A DNA stretch of 38,842 nucleotides from Candidatus Aminicenantota bacterium (GTDB taxonomy: Bacteria; Acidobacteriota; Aminicenantia; UBA2199). A program made the position numbers and the translations under genes. Of this stretch, positions 17,050 through 25,231 are shown piece by piece. The stretch is from positions 1,954 to 40,795 of the forward strand of contig WVZO01000398.1 of the NCBI GenBank assembly GCA_011772425.1, written 5' to 3'. Positions within the stretch are counted from its first letter, which is position 1. Each line of letters opens with the position of its first letter. Below the pieces are notes generated by a model. That model made no database searches. It saw only the letters and a list, made by a program, of their open reading frames with translations, and was not told where the DNA came from.

Positions 17050-17238
17050 CCCAAAGGTTGAGGAAATTGTCCCGGGAGTTGGGACATTTTTCCCAAAGGT
17101 TGGGTGAACTGTCCCAGGATTTGCGGCACTTTCCTCAGAAGTTGAGGGAATTGACTCAAGAGTTGAGTGAATTGCCGCAGAAGTTGGGGGAATTATTTCA
17201 GAAGCTGCTGCACTTGCCGCAAACATTGTGGTACTTGG
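17050..17238. repeat. 21-bp tandem array 1 (nine units)
   Basis: Nine consecutive 21-bp units, each beginning CCCAAAGGTTG-, CTCAGAAGTTG- or CGCAGAAGTTG-like and ending in AATTGT/AATTGC. On the plus strand one frame reads as heptads such as PQKLREL, TQELSEL, PQKLGEL and FQKLLHL, which would form a leucine-rich coiled coil. No ribosome-binding site or ATG opens that frame, so it is recorded as a repeat and not as a gene. Confidence 0.85.
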
Positions 17239-17331
17239 ATTTGTTTTGGGTCATCCAGGAGGCCAATTTTATTTGCCTGGTCACCTTTCTTACTTTGGGT
17301 CTCTTCGCAGCTAAAAATAAGACAATTACCA

Positions 17332-17360
17332 TTGACTTGCTCTTCCTATTCCCTTAAAAT
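17332..17360 (+). promoter_or_regulatory. promoter of the 90-aa gene
   Basis: TTGACT (17332-17337), 17-nt spacer, TAAAAT (17355-17360), about 40 nt before the ATG. Confidence 0.6.
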
Positions 17361-17399
17361 TAAACGACAGGATATAAAAAATATAGCCGAGGTAAAACA

Positions 17400-17672
17400 A
17401 TGATCAACAATCAAAGTGATGAGGCAGTGTTAAAACGAATATTAGCTTATTTTGAAAAAATTGCTCCCAGGATTGTTAAAGAATCTTTCGAGAGCCTTTC
17501 CACGGATCAACCCAATATCGATTATTACGATTCCGATTTTTACCTGGGAAAAATGGAAGGTGCGTTTGATGATATCAATGAAAATAGATTGCGGAAAATC
17601 GTATTTGAAAATATCGAGGAAATCAACAGCATCTTCTACAAATACTACAAAGATGCCAGGAAAAAGTCTTAG
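17400..17672 (+). CDS. small hypothetical protein
   Basis: A 90-aa, mostly helical, charged protein (MINNQSDEAVLKRILAYFEKIAPRIVKE...). It has no signal peptide or membrane segment and no motif I recognise. GAGGT lies 6-7 nt before the ATG and a near-consensus promoter lies upstream, so expression is plausible. Its stop is 7 nt from the end of the convergent YfbK-like gene. Confidence 0.6.
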   Translation: MINNQSDEAVLKRILAYFEKIAPRIVKESFESLSTDQPNIDYYDSDFYLGKMEGAFDDINENRLRKIVFENIEEINSIFYKYYKDARKKS

Positions 17673-17679
17673 AAGCCTG

Positions 17680-19020
17680 TTATTCAGGTTCTTTCAACAA
17701 TTCCTTATAGGCTTCCAGCAATTTCACAAATTCGGTGCGGTAACCGTAACGGTCCTCTCCTACAGCATCCTTTGCCAGTTCCAAAAGGGTGATGAGAGAT
17801 GAAAGCTCTTTAAGTTCCGGGTTTTTCAACATCATACCAAACTGAGCTGCAGCAGCGGAAAATTTGAAATTATTCGAGGATTCCTTATCTTTGTCTTGTT
17901 TTTGCCAAACCTTTTGCGATACTCGTTTTACCAGTGTTCCTTTGGGCTCTCTGTAACTTACTTTTACTGTTGCCATTTCCTTTTTACGTTCATTTTGAAC
18001 CCCGGGTTTTACCTCTTCCTCCCGGGTATCCGGGGATTTATCGGTTTCAGTTGCTGCCGGGATAATCTCATACAGGGTCGTAAACGACTGCCCTATATGC
18101 AGCATTCTCCCCTCTTTCCAATTATCCTGCAATTGACCCAGCCTGGGTTTCCGTTTGGAATATCCGATCAACCGGTAGGCCGCCACCCTGTCAGGATTAA
18201 ACACAACCCGTAGCTTAAGGTCCTTAGCAATGACCAGTTTCTTATCTCTTATATCACGTTCAACGATTTTGCCCTGCAAACCGATATGCAGTAACTGATG
18301 AGAAGGTGCCCAGGGGCAGACACCCATTTCTGTAGTGATGGAAAAAGGATGTTTGCCTTTGGGCATCGGGTAATCGTAATAGAAGGAATTGATTAGCTCT
18401 TCAATTTTTACCAATTGTTTGGGGGGCAATTGTTTTTTCTCTATGAATTGCTTCACTTTGCGGTAAGAAGGAGTGCTTCTTGTGACATTGAAAGGTAAAA
18501 CAGGAAATGCTGACAACGGTTTCTTTCGGGCATCCAGGAAGGGTTTGTCGTACATTTTAACGTAATGATCGACGTTAACATCCACATTACGGATGGGGTA
18601 TTGGTAGACAACACCGGAGGATGCCGCTGTCTCCGCTGGTATGGGTGTACGAGCATCTTCATCATCGACAGTATAATCTATATTATCACCACCAGTGGTA
18701 CGCGTATATGATTCCCTGGTATCTTGCGCCCACAGCCGTTCCGGTGGGCTATCCAAATATCTCTTCCTTTCTGTTATCTGCTTTCCCATACTCCCCGGGG
18801 TTCCAGGGTATTCCCTTTTAACATCAGGCGAAAAAGGTCGATTTGATTTCCGGGAGAAACCCTTGTGTAAATCCACATTGACGTCAACGGGTGTTAGCGG
18901 CACCATAAACAATGCATAAACCAGGAGAGCATGCAGTACAATTGAGATCAGGAAAAACTTCCATATGGTATGAGGCACCCCGGTATCAGCCAATATATCG
19001 CGGAATAGTTGTTTTTTCAT
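17680..19020 (-). CDS. YfbK-like protein lacking the vWA domain, with TonB-like membrane anchor
   Basis: 446 aa. One membrane helix near residues 21-41 contains S26-x-x-x-H30 (SIVLH), the SxxxH pattern of TonB/TolA anchors. Residues about 155-255 match the N-terminal domain of YfbK-type vWA proteins (KPLSAFPVLPFNVTRSTPSYRKVKQFI-like region, then LPPKQLVKIEELINSFYYDYP, HPFSITTEMGVCPW). Residues about 262-440 match their C-terminal DUF3520 part (VIAKDLKLRVVFNPDRVAAY, RLIGY, TLYEIIPA, NNFKFSAAAAQFGM, GYRTEFVKLL). The roughly 180-residue vWA/MIDAS domain that normally lies between them is missing: GLQGKI is followed almost directly by LVIAKDLKLR. Function is unknown; it may be a periplasmic scaffold. 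Confidence 0.75.
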   Translation of the reverse strand: MKKQLFRDILADTGVPHTIWKFFLISIVLHALLVYALFMVPLTPVDVNVDLHKGFSRKSNRPFSPDVKREYPGTPGSMGKQITERKRYLDSPPERLWAQDTRESYTRTTGGDNIDYTVDDEDARTPIPAETAASSGVVYQYPIRNVDVNVDHYVKMYDKPFLDARKKPLSAFPVLPFNVTRSTPSYRKVKQFIEKKQLPPKQLVKIEELINSFYYDYPMPKGKHPFSITTEMGVCPWAPSHQLLHIGLQGKIVERDIRDKKLVIAKDLKLRVVFNPDRVAAYRLIGYSKRKPRLGQLQDNWKEGRMLHIGQSFTTLYEIIPAATETDKSPDTREEEVKPGVQNERKKEMATVKVSYREPKGTLVKRVSQKVWQKQDKDKESSNNFKFSAAAAQFGMMLKNPELKELSSLITLLELAKDAVGEDRYGYRTEFVKLLEAYKELLKEPE

Positions 19021-19054
19021 TTTTTACACTCCTTTGTATCTTGCCGGATGCTTT

Positions 19055-19083
19055 ATTTTAACAGATATCAAACAAATGAGCAA
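19055..19083 (-). promoter_or_regulatory. promoter of the YfbK-like gene
   Basis: Minus strand TTGCTC (19078-19083), 17-nt spacer, TAAAAT (19055-19060). AAAGGAG follows shortly before the ATG. Confidence 0.5.
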
Positions 19084-19093
19084 GACCATTATT

Positions 19094-19121
19094 CAGTTGG
19101 CAGTTGGCAGTTGGCAGTTGG
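19094..19121. repeat. 7-bp microsatellite CAGTTGG x4
   Basis: Four exact CAGTTGG units in the region between the YfbK-like gene and the menaquinone operon. The complementary motif (GCCAACTGCCAATTGCCAAC) recurs at about 31126-31145. Confidence 0.8.
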
Positions 19122-19146
19122 CAATGGATTTGGACCGGAATTGGAT

Positions 19147-19175
19147 TTGAAATATTCAACCATTTGTGATAGTAT
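19147..19175 (+). promoter_or_regulatory. candidate promoter of the menaquinone operon
   Basis: TTGAAA (19147-19152), 17-nt spacer, TAGTAT (19170-19175), 33 nt before the ATG of the methyltransferase gene. Confidence 0.5.
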
Positions 19176-19208
19176 AAAAAACTTATATCTTAGGTATTTG
19201 TGTTAGCG

Positions 19209-19931
19209 ATGAACCTTGCAGCGGGTAAAATATACAAAGGAAAAGAGAAATCTTTCCGAATGTTTGATCGGATCCACAGGCGATATGATCTGTTAAACCA
19301 CTTATTTTCTTTTGGACAAGATATTATTTGGCGGTACAAATTGAGCCAGGGAATTGAAAAAAAAGATAACCAACAACTGTTGGACCTTGCCACCGGGACC
19401 GGAGATGTGGCGTTCAGTTTATTGAAACACAGCCCCCGGATCAAACATGCTCACGCATGTGATATGGCGCAGAAAATGCTCCAATTGGCCAGGAAAAAAG
19501 CAATCAAAAAAAAGCTGTCCCCTAAAGTCTCTCTCCTGCAGGGAGACGCGATCAATATTCCCTATGTTAATGATATATTCGATGTGGTTACCATGGCCTT
19601 TGGTATCCGCAATGTTACCAATCCCTCTCTTGTTTTAACGGAGATTTTCAGGGTCTTAAAAACAGGAGGCAAGGCTTTTATTTTAGAATTCTCCCTGCCG
19701 GCAAACAAAATCCTGCGAAAACTTCACCTTTTTTATTTGAGACACATTATCCCCCGGGTTGGTGCAGTGATTTCACGGGACAAACATGCTTACCGCTATC
19801 TGAACAAAACTATAGAAACATTTCCTTATGGCCAGTCTTTCTGTCAATTAATGCAGACAGCAGGTTTTCGAAATGTTCGGTTCAAGCCCTTAACCTTTGG
19901 GGTTGTCACCATTTATCAAGGAGAAAAATAA
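19209..19931 (+). CDS. menG: demethylmenaquinone methyltransferase, UbiE/MenG family
   Basis: A 240-aa class I SAM-dependent methyltransferase for the last step of menaquinone synthesis. UbiE-family signatures are FDRIHRRYDLLNHLFSFGQD near the N-terminus, the SAM motif LLDLATGTGDVAF, and the later FDVVTMAFGIRNVTNP and GGKAFILEFSLP blocks. The frame opens at a GTG three codons earlier; the ATG at 19209 is chosen although its ribosome-binding site is weak. It heads the operon, and menF starts 3 nt after its stop. In organisms with ubiquinone the same family serves both quinones, but the neighbours here are all menaquinone genes. Confidence 0.9.
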   Translation: MNLAAGKIYKGKEKSFRMFDRIHRRYDLLNHLFSFGQDIIWRYKLSQGIEKKDNQQLLDLATGTGDVAFSLLKHSPRIKHAHACDMAQKMLQLARKKAIKKKLSPKVSLLQGDAINIPYVNDIFDVVTMAFGIRNVTNPSLVLTEIFRVLKTGGKAFILEFSLPANKILRKLHLFYLRHIIPRVGAVISRDKHAYRYLNKTIETFPYGQSFCQLMQTAGFRNVRFKPLTFGVVTIYQGEK

Positions 19932-19934
19932 CAA

Positions 19935-21362
19935 ATGAATCGTTTCGACTATCAAACCCGTTATAACCACAGCGATAAAATATATACCGCCCATGAAGCA
20001 AAAGCCATCCTGGCCGGTGGATTAAAAAAAGTGTTATCAAAAGCCGTCCGGTTTACCGGGGCCCGGGTTGTCCGTTTGGAAGTCCCTGTTGAAGGGCAGG
20101 ACCTTTTGAAATGGTTGGCTGCTCAACATCAGCACTATAAAACCAGGTTTTATTTTTCGGGGCGGGATCCGAAAGATATGGAAGCATCAGGGATCGGTAT
20201 TGCGGATTTAATCAGCAGCAAAGAGACGTTTAATTGCGCTGAAACGTTCGACCATATGCGCAGCCGCCTCTCCATAGAAAATCCCAATAAAAGATACTAC
20301 GGCGGGCTTGCTTTTGCCCCCGGTCATATTGATGCAGACTGGGAATCTTTCGGCACCTGCCGATTTTTTATTCCCCGGTTTGAATTACTTTCAAGAAACG
20401 GGCGTACTTACCTGGCCTGCAATGTGCTTTTAAATAAAGAAAAACCTGAAGATTTCGAAAAAATCCGCTCAGAATTGGAGCAGCTGCGTTTCAGTGATTA
20501 TTCAAATACAACATTTTCAACGCCGGGAAAGTTATTATCACGAATTGATTACCCTGGTTACGAGGAGTGGAAGGAAAACCTAACCCGGGTCATTGGCGAA
20601 ATCCGGGACCATCGCTATGATAAAACCGTATTGGCACGAAAAGTTGTATTGGATTTTGCTGCTGACATCGACCCGGTGGCTATATTATTTTTTCTTAAAG
20701 AAAGTCTGCCTTCCAGGCGTTACGATTTTCTTTTTCAATTTGACGGGAAAAAGGCCTTTGTGGGGTCATCGCCGGAACAGTTGTATAAACGAAAGGGGCG
20801 GCTGATTGAAAGTGAAGCGGTGGCTGGAACCCGCTCACGGGGGAAAGGAGAACAGGATGACCTCCAACTGGCCAGGGAATTAATGAACTCGGATAAAGAG
20901 CGGCGGGAGCATGATTTTGTGATTGATTTTATTGAAAAAGGCCTCAGACCCTTGTGCACGTCGTTGGAAGTAGAGCATCAAAAGGGTTTACTAAAATTAA
21001 AGGAGGGTCAACACCTTATTTCGCATGTAAAAGGGACATTAAAAGAAAATGCGGCGGATGACATGCTGATCAATGTCCTGCATCCCACCCCCGCAGTGGG
21101 TGGCTGCCCCCTGGACAAGGCACTGGAAGCGATTCGTCAGTGTGAACCGTTTAAACGGGGTTGGTATGCCGGGGTTATTGGAACTGTAGGCTGCGATTCC
21201 AGCGATTTTGCCGTGGGACTTCGGTCCGGTTTAATCGATAAGAATAAATTGTGCCTCTATTCAGGAGTGGGAATTGTGGATGGCTCCATCCCTGAGGCCG
21301 AATGGCAAGAAGTAGAGTGTAAGATTACCAATTTTTTAGACATCATAAATGGTAAACAGTGA
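19935..21362 (+). CDS. menF: isochorismate synthase
   Basis: A 475-aa chorismate-utilising enzyme converting chorismate to isochorismate, the committed step of menaquinone synthesis. The catalytic C-terminal half carries DKTVLARKV (K230 as general base), VGSSPEQLYKRKG, IESEAVAGTRSRG (291-303), and LHPTPAVGGCP near 382-392. The N-terminal half is diverged, as is usual. Its length is typical of MenF/EntC/DhbC-type enzymes, and menaquinone context favours MenF over siderophore synthesis. It is tightly packed between the methyltransferase gene (3 nt) and menD (3 nt). Confidence 0.92.
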   Translation: MNRFDYQTRYNHSDKIYTAHEAKAILAGGLKKVLSKAVRFTGARVVRLEVPVEGQDLLKWLAAQHQHYKTRFYFSGRDPKDMEASGIGIADLISSKETFNCAETFDHMRSRLSIENPNKRYYGGLAFAPGHIDADWESFGTCRFFIPRFELLSRNGRTYLACNVLLNKEKPEDFEKIRSELEQLRFSDYSNTTFSTPGKLLSRIDYPGYEEWKENLTRVIGEIRDHRYDKTVLARKVVLDFAADIDPVAILFFLKESLPSRRYDFLFQFDGKKAFVGSSPEQLYKRKGRLIESEAVAGTRSRGKGEQDDLQLARELMNSDKERREHDFVIDFIEKGLRPLCTSLEVEHQKGLLKLKEGQHLISHVKGTLKENAADDMLINVLHPTPAVGGCPLDKALEAIRQCEPFKRGWYAGVIGTVGCDSSDFAVGLRSGLIDKNKLCLYSGVGIVDGSIPEAEWQEVECKITNFLDIINGKQ

Positions 21363-21365
21363 AAG

Positions 21366-23147
21366 ATGAAGCTGGATGAAGCACCTAATCTAAATTATGC
21401 CTGGGCCGGGTTGATCATTGAAGAACTGGTACGCAGTGGTGTGACCTGTTTTTGCATTGCACCCGGTTCACGGTCATCGCCGTTAACAGTGTCAGCGGCC
21501 AAACACTCGAAGGTGAAGACAATCGTTCACTATGATGAGAGAGGGCTGGCATACTTTGCCCTGGGGCATGTTTCCATCAGCAAACATCCGGCTGTTTTGA
21601 TTTGCAGTTCCGGTACGGCAGCGGCAAACTTTTTTCCTGCGGTGGTGGAAACGTCGAAAAAGAAGCTGCCGTTGATTTTATTAACTGCTGACCGGCCGCC
21701 GGAGCTGCAACATACCGGCGCACTCCAGACCATTGACCAGGTAAAAATATACGGGAACTATGTGCGATGGCAGACCAGTTTGCCCGCACCGGATATTAAT
21801 ATCAAACCGGAGGTACTTTTAACCACCATTGACCAGGCAATATTTATTTCAAAAAATCCCATGCCCGGCCCGGTGCATATCAATTGTATGTTCCGGGAAC
21901 CGTTGGCCCCGGATAAAACCGATTTTAATGGTGCCGCTTACTTAACATCTGTTAATCGCTGGCTGCATAATGGGAAGGTGTATACCTGGTACACTGCCGG
22001 TGAACAATTTACAGGTATATCCGGCGACAGCCAGGTAGTATCCATTATTAACAATACGAAACGCGGTATTATCGTGGTGGGGAAATTGGGCTCTGTTGAA
22101 GAACAACAAGCGGTTATTCGGCTTTCTGAAAAACTCGACTGGCCGGTTTTTCCTGACATTGTTTCCGGTTTGCGAATGCATCCACATGCAAATATCATCC
22201 ACTATTACGACCAGGTGCTCCTATCAGAATGCTATTTGAAAAAGTATGTCATCGATACGGTGCTTCACCTGGGGGGCAGGATTACTTCGAAACGGTGGTA
22301 CCAGTATATGGAAAAACAGCGGCCGGAGAATTATATCACGGTACTGGGGCATTCCTTGCGAAATGATCCGCTGCATATCGTGTCCATTCGGATTAAAGCT
22401 AAAATCCGTGATTTTATTGAATCTCTTTTGTCAGGGGTAAATGTGAACCCCCAGCAAACAGACGATCATTTGCGTTTTCTTCAAGAGGCATCGAAAAGTG
22501 TTGGCCGGGTGGTTACGGATTTCACTGAACGGTTGACTGGGGTTAATGAAATCAATGCGGCACGGGTAATATCTCAATTGATACCGGAGAACCATGGGTT
22601 GTTTTTAGCCAACAGCATGCCGGTGCGTGAAATGGACATGTACGTCATTCCCACAGGGAAACTCATCACTATCGGGGGTAATCGCGGAGCCAGCGGCATT
22701 GACGGTACTGTTGCCACTGCGTGCGGCTTTGCACAAGCACTCAACTCCACAACCACCTTGTTGATCGGTGACCTGGCCTTTCTGCATGATTTAAATTCAC
22801 TGGCACTGGTAAAAACCTTAAAAAAGCCCCTCATTATTGTTGTTTTTAATAACGATGGCGGCGGGATATTTTCGTTTCTTCCCATTGCCAATTCTCCCGG
22901 AGCTGCGGATATTTTTGATCGCTATTTTGGAACCCCTCACGGTTTGGAATTTTCCGGGGCTGCTGGTATGTTTGGGTTGGATTATGCTGCACCGAAGACA
23001 AACAAGGAATTTGAAGAAATATATCAAATGGCTTTGGAGTCGGAAAAGTCATTGATTATTGAAATCAAGACCCAGCGAAAAGAAAACTATCAATTGCATC
23101 GGGATTTGCAAGAAAAAATCAAAACAAAAATCAATAAAATGATATAA
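21366..23147 (+). CDS. menD: SEPHCHC synthase
   Basis: A 593-aa thiamine-diphosphate enzyme that joins isochorismate with 2-oxoglutarate to form SEPHCHC. The N-terminal domain has IAPGSRSSPLT (31-41) and HYDERGLAYFALGH, where E58 is the expected cofactor-activating Glu. The C-terminal ThDP domain has GGNRGASGIDGTVATACG, GDLAFLHDLNSLALV and NNDGGGIFSFLP, all standard MenD blocks. Length is normal. The start codon lies 3 nt after the menF stop, implying translational coupling. Confidence 0.95.
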   Translation: MKLDEAPNLNYAWAGLIIEELVRSGVTCFCIAPGSRSSPLTVSAAKHSKVKTIVHYDERGLAYFALGHVSISKHPAVLICSSGTAAANFFPAVVETSKKKLPLILLTADRPPELQHTGALQTIDQVKIYGNYVRWQTSLPAPDINIKPEVLLTTIDQAIFISKNPMPGPVHINCMFREPLAPDKTDFNGAAYLTSVNRWLHNGKVYTWYTAGEQFTGISGDSQVVSIINNTKRGIIVVGKLGSVEEQQAVIRLSEKLDWPVFPDIVSGLRMHPHANIIHYYDQVLLSECYLKKYVIDTVLHLGGRITSKRWYQYMEKQRPENYITVLGHSLRNDPLHIVSIRIKAKIRDFIESLLSGVNVNPQQTDDHLRFLQEASKSVGRVVTDFTERLTGVNEINAARVISQLIPENHGLFLANSMPVREMDMYVIPTGKLITIGGNRGASGIDGTVATACGFAQALNSTTTLLIGDLAFLHDLNSLALVKTLKKPLIIVVFNNDGGGIFSFLPIANSPGAADIFDRYFGTPHGLEFSGAAGMFGLDYAAPKTNKEFEEIYQMALESEKSLIIEIKTQRKENYQLHRDLQEKIKTKINKMI

Positions 23148-23201
23148 TAGAAGCGGCAGCCAAATAGAACGCGGCTAAAAAATTAAAATAAGGAGTTGTT
23201 A

Positions 23202-24026
23202 ATGGTTTCAGACGTCAAATGGGAAAATGCAGGTAATTTTGAAGACATTAAATATCACAAGTTTGAAGGGATTGCCAAAATCACCATCAACCGTCCGGAG
23301 GTACGCAATGCGTTCCGGCCGTTAACGGTTGTAGAGATGTCCCGGGCGCTGGCAGATGCCAGGGATGATGAAAAAATCGGTGTAATTATTTTAACCGGTG
23401 AAGGAGACAAGGCGTTTTGTTCCGGTGGGGATCAGAGAATCCGCGGCGATTCCGGTTACCAGGATGAACAGGGTGTTCACCGGTTAAATGTATTGGATTT
23501 TCAGCGGCAGATGCGTACCTGTCCCAAGCCTATTATAGCTATGGTGGCGGGTTATGCTATTGGTGGTGGTCATGTGCTGCATTTGCTTTGTGATCTCACT
23601 ATTTGTGCGGAAAATGCCATATTCGGGCAAACCGGTCCTAGGGTCGGTTCGTTTGATGGTGGTTACGGTGCCAGTTATATGGCGCGGGTAGTAGGGCAGA
23701 AAAAAGCCAGGGAAATCTGGTTCCTGTGCCGCCAGTACAATGCGCAAGAGGCGCTGCAAATGGGTCTGGTGAACAAAGTGGTGCCGTTGGAGCAGTTGGA
23801 AGCGGAAACCATTCAATGGTGCCGTGAAATCCTGGCTAATTCGCCCCTGGCTATTCGCTGTCTCAAAGCAGCTATGAATGCTGACTGTGATGGGCAGGCG
23901 GGTCTCCAGGAGTTAGCAGGTAATGCCACCATGTTGTTTTATATGACTGAAGAGGGCCAGGAAGGCCGTAATGCGTTCCTGGAGAAACGAAAACCGGATT
24001 TCTCGAAGTTCCCTAAAAGACCTTGA
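23202..24026 (+). CDS. menB: 1,4-dihydroxy-2-naphthoyl-CoA synthase
   Basis: A 274-aa crotonase-fold enzyme cyclising o-succinylbenzoyl-CoA. Motifs are [15 protein letters not shown], the oxyanion/active-site run [17 protein letters not shown] and [22 protein letters not shown], all characteristic of MenB rather than other enoyl-CoA hydratases. It ends with [22 protein letters not shown] with 7-nt spacing supports the ATG at 23202 over the in-frame TTG at 23196. The substrate-activating ligase MenE is not found in this window. Confidence 0.94.
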   Translation: MVSDVKWENAGNFEDIKYHKFEGIAKITINRPEVRNAFRPLTVVEMSRALADARDDEKIGVIILTGEGDKAFCSGGDQRIRGDSGYQDEQGVHRLNVLDFQRQMRTCPKPIIAMVAGYAIGGGHVLHLLCDLTICAENAIFGQTGPRVGSFDGGYGASYMARVVGQKKAREIWFLCRQYNAQEALQMGLVNKVVPLEQLEAETIQWCREILANSPLAIRCLKAAMNADCDGQAGLQELAGNATMLFYMTEEGQEGRNAFLEKRKPDFSKFPKRP

Positions 24027-24125
24027 TTTTTTTAGCCACGAAGGAACACGAAGGGCACGAAGAAGAGAAGAAGTAGAAAGTAGGAAGTAAGAAGTAGGAA
24101 GTGAGGAAGCGAAGAAGCGAGGAAG
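24027..24125. repeat. low-complexity purine-rich tract between menB and menA
   Basis: Begins with the degenerate CACGAAGGAACACGAAGGGC motif, also seen inverted near 4280-4305, then 7-bp AAGTAGG-like repeats and GAAGCGAAGAAGCGAGGAAG. The repeats lead straight into family B copy B2. Confidence 0.6.
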
Positions 24126-24290
24126 AGAAGTTGAAGGCTTCCCCAAACGGTTGAAACAAGAACCTGTGGATTAATCAATGTTAATGTCAAAAGAGGATAC
24201 ATTATCGGTTGATTCTGGTAAGGAAGCCTTCCGATGGCGCGAATGCGCCTGCTGCGGCTGCCCTCGCCGAGGGCCTGGTCGCCGGAGGCA
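24126..24290 (+). repeat. family B repeat, copy B2, inside the men operon
   Basis: GAAGGCTTCC at 24133-24142 is inverted relative to GGAAGCCTTCC at 24222-24232. The GGCGCGAATGCGCC hairpin is at 24236-24249, followed by GGCTGCCCTCGCCGAGGGC and CCTGGTCGCCGGAGGC. The final GGAGG is placed as the ribosome-binding site of menA. Confidence 0.8.
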
Positions 24291-24298
24291 AAAATAAA

Positions 24299-25192
24299 AT
24301 GAAACCAGGTGGTTTGAAGACGTGGTTACTGGCGAGTCGTCCTAAGACGCTGCCTGCTGCGGTTGCGCCTGTAATCATGGGGGCGGCTATGGCGTACGGG
24401 GATGGGGTACATCATTTTCCCTCTGCCATTGTTGCGTTGGTTTGTGCCTTGCTGATCCAGGTGAATACCAACTTTGTTAACGACTATGCAGACTTTAAAA
24501 AGGGCACGGATGACCCGGAACGAATCGGGCCGTTACGGGTGACCCAGGCTGGCCTGGTCACACCGCAGCAAATGAAACGGGCCATCTGGTTGACCGTTAT
24601 TATTACTGCCTTGCTGGGTTTGTACCTGGTGTACCGGGGTGGATGGCCCATTGCCGTGATCGGAGCTCTTTCTATTCTTTCCGGTATTCTTTATACTGAA
24701 GGGCCGTATCCGCTGGGATACCTGGGACTGGGGGATGTTTTTGTACTTATCTTTTTCGGGCCTGTGGCTGTGGGTGGAACTTACTATGTCCAGGCATTGA
24801 CCGTCAACTGGGTAGTTATTTTGGCAGGATTTGCGCCCGGGCTTTTATCTGTGGCGATTTTGACGGTCAACAACATGCGTGATATAGAGGGAGATAAAAA
24901 AACGGGTAAAAAAACGTTGGCGGTTCGTTTTGGCAGGGGTTTTGCCATGAAGGAGTATTTTTACTCTGTCTTGGCGGCCTGTTTGATCCCGGTGGTGATT
25001 TACCTGGTAACCGATAAATACAAGCTGGCCTCGTTGGGTGGTTTAACTCTTTTCTTTACTCCTGGTGTGTTGGGGGTGATCTTTTCCAAAACTGATGGGC
25101 CATCACTCAATAAGGCATTGGCTGTTACAGGGAGACTGCTTTTGATTTACGGTGTTTTGTTTTCCATCGGGTGGATTTTTAGTAGTCGTTAA
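24299..25192 (+). CDS. menA: 1,4-dihydroxy-2-naphthoate polyprenyltransferase
   Basis: A 297-aa integral-membrane UbiA-family prenyltransferase that attaches the isoprenoid tail. The two Mg/diphosphate motifs are NFVNDYADFKKGTDD (58-72) and NNMRDIEGDKKTGKKT (191-206); about eight or nine hydrophobic helices are visible. The open frame extends 30 codons upstream to 24209, but that extension (reading through family B repeat as GANAPAAAALAEG) is not protein-like. Conserved sequence begins MKPGGLKTWLLASRPKTLPA, so the ATG at 24299 is chosen; its GGAGG lies within the repeat. Confidence 0.92.
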   Translation: MKPGGLKTWLLASRPKTLPAAVAPVIMGAAMAYGDGVHHFPSAIVALVCALLIQVNTNFVNDYADFKKGTDDPERIGPLRVTQAGLVTPQQMKRAIWLTVIITALLGLYLVYRGGWPIAVIGALSILSGILYTEGPYPLGYLGLGDVFVLIFFGPVAVGGTYYVQALTVNWVVILAGFAPGLLSVAILTVNNMRDIEGDKKTGKKTLAVRFGRGFAMKEYFYSVLAACLIPVVIYLVTDKYKLASLGGLTLFFTPGVLGVIFSKTDGPSLNKALAVTGRLLLIYGVLFSIGWIFSSR

Positions 25193-25231
25193 AAATGGCC
25201 GCAAAAGGGCACAAAAAAATATGGGGTTTAG

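Noticed and set aside
16840-17226. 128-aa minus-strand frame
   Set aside because: It is the antisense reading of the 21-bp array plus AT-rich DNA, without a ribosome site.
24209-24298. N-terminal extension of MenA
   Set aside because: Encoded by family B repeat, low complexity, and absent from the conserved family start; the ATG at 24299 has the ribosome site.
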